Source: Lutraria lutraria
Lineage: Eukaryota; Mollusca; Bivalvia; Venerida; Mactridae
DNA: 64,000 nucleotides
Direction of reading: 5' to 3'
Assembly (NCBI GenBank): GCA_964023205.1
Contig: OZ026835.1
Span: 5,228,414 to 5,292,413 of the forward strand
Both the position numbers and the translations under genes were made by a program. Each line of letters begins with the position of its first letter. The stretch's first letter is position 1. The notes beneath the pieces are model-generated. The model had not been told where the DNA came from. It searched no databases and saw nothing but the letters and a program-made list of their open reading frames with translations. Shown here one piece after another: positions 58,591 to 64,000 of the stretch.

Positions 58591-59589
58591 AACTTCTATC
58601 CATAAGGAAATGTCGCAAACGTAGGCGTGGCTTAAGTTTCATAATCAGGGATATTATATCGATTATACTTCCGGTATAAAAAATATGAACATTGCATTTT
58701 TCAGATGTTATCCTTGTCCGAAAGTTTGATCATATTTATTGATTGTGTATGATATCATACCGACTTGGAAACTATCTTTTCCATTTATTTTTGTTACCGA
58801 TATCTAAGTCGTCTACTACCTGTTTTACACAAATTAATCTTGTTATGTGTGAGTAACTTTCTAAACGAATCACTGGAATCGCAATAAAGACAGACACAAT
58901 ATCATTAACTAAATCGTAAATTCGTCACAGAATTAAACTGCCGCACCCAGCGCTCCAACTCATGAACTCTAAGTCATAGACATACAGCTACCCGTTTGGC
59001 AAAACAGAAGGGTCGCTTACTGAAAACGGAAGACTATTGCTTAAAACAGTATTTAAACGTTTTTCGTTCAGTGAAGTTATTCATTAAATGCATTCATTAC
59101 TGAGTGTTTGCTATGTATTAGAATGTGTGAATGAATAGTCCCCCACTTATTGTCTTAATTAATAATTTATAATATGAATAATTATTGACAAATAAATATG
59201 TTTTTATAACATTATTTACTGCTTTGCACTGAATGTACGGGTAATAACTCCATGTACTTTGCCAAAGTAATTTTCTCGTAAACTATGAACGAATATATCT
59301 AATTATGTAGACTTGTATTATATTAATACATACTATATACCGTGCCAGACCAAGATTAAAGATATATCTTGTTTTCTGTCCTGCAACGAGTTACACAACA
59401 ACAACAAAAAAGTTCTACAAACTAAATTACCAAAGTCAGTATACTATCACAGCGACACGTGACTTGCATACATTTATTCGAACTATGCCTTAATTAGTGT
59501 TATGATGTTTTTTATTGTTCGGTGTCATGTTTTCTTTGTCGTCAGGTGATAAGACGTTGCAATTACCAAACACGAGGTTAGCGTATATA
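58591..59589. other. Non-coding stretch
   Basis: No feature could be supported. Confidence 0.4.
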
Positions 59590-60015
59590 TTCACGATGTC
59601 TATGAAAATCATGTATATGTTTATATCTTAAAATATGATAGATACAGAGGATAAAGTGTCTATAAAATACATGTTTATATCTAAATAAAGGATGGTAAAT
59701 TGTCTATGAAATACATGTACAATGTACATGTTTATACCTAAAAAAGATGATAAATACATAGGGTAGAGTGTCTATGAATACATGTTTATATCTAAATAAA
59801 GGGTGGTAAAGTGTCTATGAAATACATTGGCTATATCTAAATAAAGGATGGTAGAGTGTCTATATTATAGTACATGTTTATATCTAAATAAAGGTGTATA
59901 TTGTCTATGAAATACATGTTTATATCTAAATAAGGGTGGATAAAGTGTCTATGAAATAATAATATGATTATACATTTGTATATGAATAAAAGATAGTACA
60001 TTATCTTTGAAATAC
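59590..60015 (+). repeat. Imperfect roughly 45-bp tandem array
   Basis: The unit is of the type TGTCTATGAAATACATG + TTTATATCTAAATAAAGG + ATGGTAAAG. The CTAAATAAAG word or its variants lie at 59691, 59738, 59792, 59837, 59884 and 59926 (steps 47, 54, 45, 47, 42). Unlike the other arrays in the window it has many indels, so it is older or evolving by slippage. Confidence 0.85.
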
Positions 60016-61010
60016 ATATCATGTATCTAATAATGTACGATATATTGGATTACCTTTGTGATTTTTACAGTATTTCAATTAAACATTATCCAGATATCGA
60101 GGTCAGCAAAAAGGTCACATGAACAGATTCACAAGTTTATTACCCTGTGGCCTAATGTACTACATAACACAATTTACACTTGATAGAGTTATTACTAGTA
60201 TTGTATAATTGTATATGACCATTATATTGTAACATGTTATACATGCATATAGATTACTCTTTCTTGTGACATAATATATCTTTATCTATGGTTCAGGCCA
60301 TCAGCATAGAACATAGTTACATTGTATATTACAATAATTGTTGACCATTTATAAAGCGAGTACAAGTGTTCAAAGACAAAAATAAATTTTAACATTTTAG
60401 ATGATGATTTAGCATACTAGTTAAAATAAAACAAGATGTTGCGTATGGAATAACGCAAACTGGTTCAAAGAATTATTTTTCTTCTCCTTTTTGTGTAGAG
60501 ATACAGAGTGAATAACTTACAACTCACATTATACGGCGATATCTTATTCGTACTTTTGTGTTTACGGTGTTCATCTAGGTTTATTTTCAAGAACTGAGAG
60601 ATGAATTTCCTTCTTTAAAAAGAAGTCTCTCTCAGCTCAAATATTTATGAAATTGTACGCATTTAGATGCAAAGTACATGTAACTTGTGTAGCATTGAAT
60701 ATTTTCCTAATGATGTAAACTTAACGAAGTATTACAAAAAATGCTGCAAGATGCTCGTAAACGTATACTCAACAAACAATTCTTGTGGATATCTAAACAA
60801 CTAAGATTGCTTTCACAATACATTTATGAAGTAGGCTACATCCTGAAAGTCTGTTGGTGCTATGAATGTGTATGATTACCAGACAGATTACTTTGACTAG
60901 TCAGATGAAAAGTCCGAAGAATACAACGATTTAAAGTTTATTCAAATTAAAACGACTTTGACATTTCCGGGATAATTTTAATACCATAAAAAACGTCGAC
61001 TTAGGGGTTA
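60016..61010. other. Non-coding stretch
   Basis: Nothing recognisable except a small inverted word, CTTCTTTAAAAAGAAG, near 60612. Confidence 0.4.
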
Positions 61011-61132
61011 ACCAGTGATCTAGTAACTTAGTAACGCGCTGGAGTACTGAACGAAAGGTCATGTATTCGAATCGCGGCTCCGCCTTTTAATATTTCAGGG
61101 ACGCTTTTTCAATGTCCCCACCCCACAATACC
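61011..61132 (+). mobile_element. SINE family S1, 5' portion
   Basis: ACCAGTGATCTAGTAACTTA, GTAACGCGCTGGAGTACTGA, ACGAAAGGTCATGTATTCGA, ATCGCGGCTCCGCCTT and CAGGGACGCTTTTTCAATG correspond to the head and first body part of S1. The copy stops in a CCCCACC-rich stretch, where other copies continue into CCAAGCCAAATAATG. Confidence 0.8.
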
Positions 61133-61172
61133 CCACCCCTTCTCATCCCGCCTCACCCCACCCACCCCGCAG
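61118..61172 (-). repeat. C-rich tract, G-quadruplex motif on the minus strand
   Basis: The minus strand of 61147-61168 reads GGGGTGGGTGGGG then TGAGGCGGG, four G runs with loops of 1, 1 and 6 nt, which meets the usual quadruplex pattern. It lies at the break point of the S1 copy. Confidence 0.7.
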
Positions 61173-61398
61173 AAACAGATACACAACATTAAAACCGTGT
61201 TCCATATATTCATTTAAAGTCGATTAGTCTTGACCAGGCTCGGAATTTCCTCTGATATATCTTTGTCAAATAGCTATTCACACTTCATGAACTATTCAAG
61301 AAATGTGCAAGAAAAAAAAACAAGAAAAAACTTTTGATGAAATCCGTCGAAAGCGGTCTAAAGAGTTATTCAATAGTTTAGTTTTATTTGTCTGTTGG

Positions 61399-61542
61399 TC
61401 AGCGGCTCATTCGACAGATATAGGACCGCCACAGAGAGAGGGGAGAGAAAATACAGGAGAATCAGGCTTTAATATCCCTACTTTATTCGGAGTATTTTTT
61501 CCTGGGTTCTTTATCGTGTCCGGTGTCAAACAACGGTACATA
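61399..61542 (-). mobile_element. SINE family S1, 3' portion in reverse
   Basis: The plus strand shows CAGCGGCTCATTCGACAGAT, AGGGGAGAGAAAATACAGGA, TTTAATATCCCTACTTTATT, CGGAGTATTTTTTCCTGGGT and TCTTTATCGTGTCCGG, the reverse of the S1 body and tail. It faces the 5' portion at 61011, with about 270 bp between. Confidence 0.82.
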
Positions 61543-61916
61543 AACATTTAACACACCAGTATGGGATTTAGTTTTGACAATTTGTTCACGTCTTATTTTG
61601 GAAACTAAATCAGATTTATTATATAATAATTTTGTACAGTTATGACAGAAGGAATGATGAATTATTGATGACAGAAGGTCCAGATTTAGATCTGTCATCT
61701 ACTAAATGTGATAAAGAGAATGTGATTTGATCTGGGATTCTAATATCTAGTATATAAGACCTGATATATTATGCATAAGTTGTTAATAAAAAATGTCTAA
61801 ATATGGTAACTATCTTTATATATATCGGTTATCACGCATTTTTAGTACAAGGTTGAGTAATCATTTGTTGTCACATAGACCGCAACAATAAACAACGTTA
61901 CGCCTGTATCACTATA

Positions 61917-62059
61917 CAGTACAACCTCTCCAGAGTGACCCTCTCTTGAGCAACAACCTCCATTCAACAAAATCATGATTTTTTCTAACCTCTCTAGAGT
62001 AACAACCTCTCAATAATTTTGATATTCTCAAAGGATGTTGCTTTTGAGAGGCTACACTA
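61917..62059 (+). mobile_element. MITE family A1, internally shortened
   Basis: Left TIR CAGTACAACCTCTCCAGAGT, interior CCTCTCTTGAGCAACAACCT and CTCTCTAGAGTAACAACCTC, right end GGATGTTGCTTTTGAGAGGC then TACACT, preceded by TA. It is about 30 bp shorter than other A1 copies owing to loss in the middle. Confidence 0.85.
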
Positions 62060-62173
62060 TACTAGTAACTATAGTGCTTATATAATAAGTGGGCCTAATA
62101 CACGTGAAGTGGTTGCCAAATAAAGGAATTTCAGAAGACCGTAAACAAAGTGAGGGGACTAGGTGAAGCTTAG

Positions 62174-62188
62174 CCCCCCCCCCCCCCC
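62174..62188 (+). repeat. Poly-C tract
   Basis: Fifteen consecutive C residues after AGCTTAG. Its length is likely to vary or to be misassembled. Confidence 0.9.
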
Positions 62189-62666
62189 GATTATAATAAT
62201 GGCTGTAGTGGTCTTAAAAAAGGGCTATAACTGATTTTCTAATCTAACCCATCTCGTTGTCGGACAAAACCTAAAATTAGTGCCCCCAATTTACTCCTAC
62301 GGGAAGATGTTTATGATGACAATAGTGGTGGTGGAGGCGCGACGACGACAGAGCTCAACGACAAGTGACGATTATAATGTCAATGGTGATCATTTTGATG
62401 ATGGTTGTAACAGTAACGATGAAGACACTAGTCATTGATAGCCTTGAAAATAAATTAGTTGTTGTTGTTGATAATTTATTTTGGAGGTTTGAACCACATT
62501 TTCACTGTTCAAAGTCGTGAACTTCCTTTTAGTTTTTAACTTTAAAGATCAGTACCGTATGTCATTCAACTACGTTTTCACATTTTGATAGCAATTTGAC
62601 ACATGCAGTGAACGTAACTTCTTATCAATGAATTTGTTCAAATGTTACGAGGACTGTAATATAATA

Positions 62667-62755
62667 CACTCAAACATGTGAGTGCGGCCACCTTCGAATG
62701 AAGGCTATCTGCTATCCAATAAAGGACATTTTGTCTTCCCCATGGGTAGACTAGT
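62667..62755 (-). mobile_element. MITE family B, short reverse copy
   Basis: CACTCAAACATGTGAGTGCG, GCCACCTTCGAATGAAGGC, ATCCAATAAAGG and GTCTTCCCCATGGGTAGACT follow the reverse of the family B element with the middle deleted. The termini are decayed. Confidence 0.55.
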
Positions 62756-63056
62756 ATTAACTTTGTTCATTGATTTGACTGCATTTGCCCTTTAGGTTAA
62801 GAGCAAAAATACATGTAATAAAATATTATGAACAATGACTAATTCAATATGCTCTAATTGTTGGATATAATATTAATAATATTATTCGCCTTTTCTCCAA
62901 TTCTTCGACCTATTTTTCTCTGCGTTGTGAAATTGCTGATTATTGTGTTCGGATCTTAATTTGTTTATACAAGACAGATAGTGCTAATATAAGTGTAGCT
63001 GATGATTGCGAAACTGAAGTTATAGTTTAGTTTCCAAATGTGTCATGAAATATAGT

Positions 63057-63315
63057 CAGACTAGTAAACAAAACAACATTGGGCAAGACAAAATGTGGAG
63101 TCTATTGACAGATGGCCTATATTGGGTCAATTTGTTCTACAAGTTAAATATGTAATTATGATGATTTTAAAAAGTTTGGCATTTATTCACTGCGTGCCCT
63201 TACAAACATGTAGACTTTTTTGACAGACATCTTTTATTCGGGGTTATTTCGTTCTGAATAGTATACATGTAGTTATGATGGTTTTTAAAAGAATGGCCTT
63301 TATTCAAAGCGTTGA
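63057..63315 (+). mobile_element. MITE family B, decayed, with internal duplication
   Basis: GGGCAAGACAAAATGTGGAG, TATTGACAGATGGCCTATAT and TTTGTTCTAC correspond to the B interior. The phrase GACAGACATCTTTTATTCGG with TTCGTTCTGAATAG and AAAGAATGGCCTTTATTC then repeats that part. Neither TIR is intact. Confidence 0.55.
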
Positions 63316-63334
63316 TTCGTTATCTTCTATAAAG

Positions 63335-63460
63335 GCCGCGGCCGCGGCTCAGTGAACCTGCTACCCAGCGATCAAGGTTTGAATCACTGTCGCGGCAAGT
63401 AGTAGTGGTTAGAATACAGTCCAGAAAAACAGGTTTGGTCAGGAAACCATCCGACGTGTA
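63335..63460 (+). mobile_element. tRNA-like SINE fragment
   Basis: CGCGGCTCAGTGAACCTGCT, CCCAGCGATCAAGGTTTGAA and TCACTGTCGCGG resemble an A-box region and a B box (GGTTTGAATC) at tRNA-like spacing. The GC-rich start contains a NotI-type GCGGCCGC word. Single copy; boundaries uncertain. Confidence 0.45.
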
Positions 63461-64000
63461 TAACTGGAAAAATCGTTTAAAAAATCGGCGTTTTTTACGT
63501 CCACTGAAACGAAATGATGCTATTCGAAGTACGGTTATCAACCTTTAACAAAACAAGGTTGTGCAAGACATTAATTAAACATATCAAATATTTTATGTTC
63601 GTTGTTGGGTTTCATCTGTATAGTAATAAAATAAAAAAAAGCAATTAAAACTCGTGTACGTACTGATTCACATTTTTAATGACAACGATAAACAAAATAC
63701 ATGTATACTTCTTGTTTTGTAAACTTTAATTAGCCAGAATGCAACACTTGTTGTCGGGGTCGGTCCTGGGAATTAAAGCAATAAAAGTGGTTGCTACCAG
63801 AACCAAGTGATAACTGTTCTTGGGGCCTCTGGTGGGCGTCCGACTACCCATGGTTCCGAGGTTATAAAACTTAAGGTCGATCTCTCAGCTCAAATATCAT
63901 AGCCTGTCTTTTCATGTTCCTAGGTTCATTATGAACAGACTTCATGATTAAACTGATTATGCATCTAAACATACATGTATATCAGCTCTATCTTAACAAC
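63461..64000. other. Non-coding stretch at the window end
   Basis: No feature could be supported. The phrase CTCTCAGCTCAAATAT at about 63882 also occurs at about 60631. Confidence 0.4.

Overview
The window looks like a metazoan, probably molluscan and most likely bivalve, nuclear genome segment. The reasons are an AT-rich background, very low coding density, no operons or ribosome-binding sites, many short inverted-repeat transposons and tRNA-derived SINEs, and a single recognisable gene of an animal family. The bivalve assignment is an inference from repeat style (frequent TACATGTA motifs, class II tRNA-derived SINE heads), not from a search.

The only gene supported as protein-coding is at 43509-44747 on the plus strand. 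It is an intact, intronless 412-residue TENT5 (FAM46) non-canonical poly(A) polymerase with its catalytic aspartates in place. It sits in a zone of about 10 kb (41.4-51.8 kb) in which I find none of the mobile repeats that crowd the rest of the window. The 5 kb downstream is T-rich and carries several AATAAA signals, so it may be a long 3' UTR.

The rest is a catalogue of non-coding repeats. Tandem arrays: a 16-bp satellite (2.0-3.05 kb), a 25-bp array that becomes a 345-bp higher-order repeat (21.8-23.4 kb), a 41-bp array (23.5-23.7 kb), a 31/32-bp array (28.7-29.0 kb), a 73-bp array inside a transposon (32.3-32.7 kb), a CAT/CAC-rich array with a 247-bp higher-order period (33.05-34.33 kb), a 78-bp minisatellite open on both strands (35.37-38.05 kb) and a roughly 45-bp array (59.6-60.0 kb). 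Dispersed elements: four families of small TIR elements with CAGT ends and TA targets (pogo/Tigger style), a head-to-tail pair of TTAA-flanked elements, a 330-bp element with 42-bp perfect TIRs, an unclassified 160-bp family, a 78-bp hairpin family, and at least two well-supported tRNA-derived SINE families plus three single tRNA-like insertions.

No CRISPR, rRNA, operon or clearly new multi-gene system is present. The unusual content lies in repeat architecture: exact-register satellites, nested and inverted insertions, and shared-boundary transposons. Nearly all other open reading frames are by-products of these repeats.
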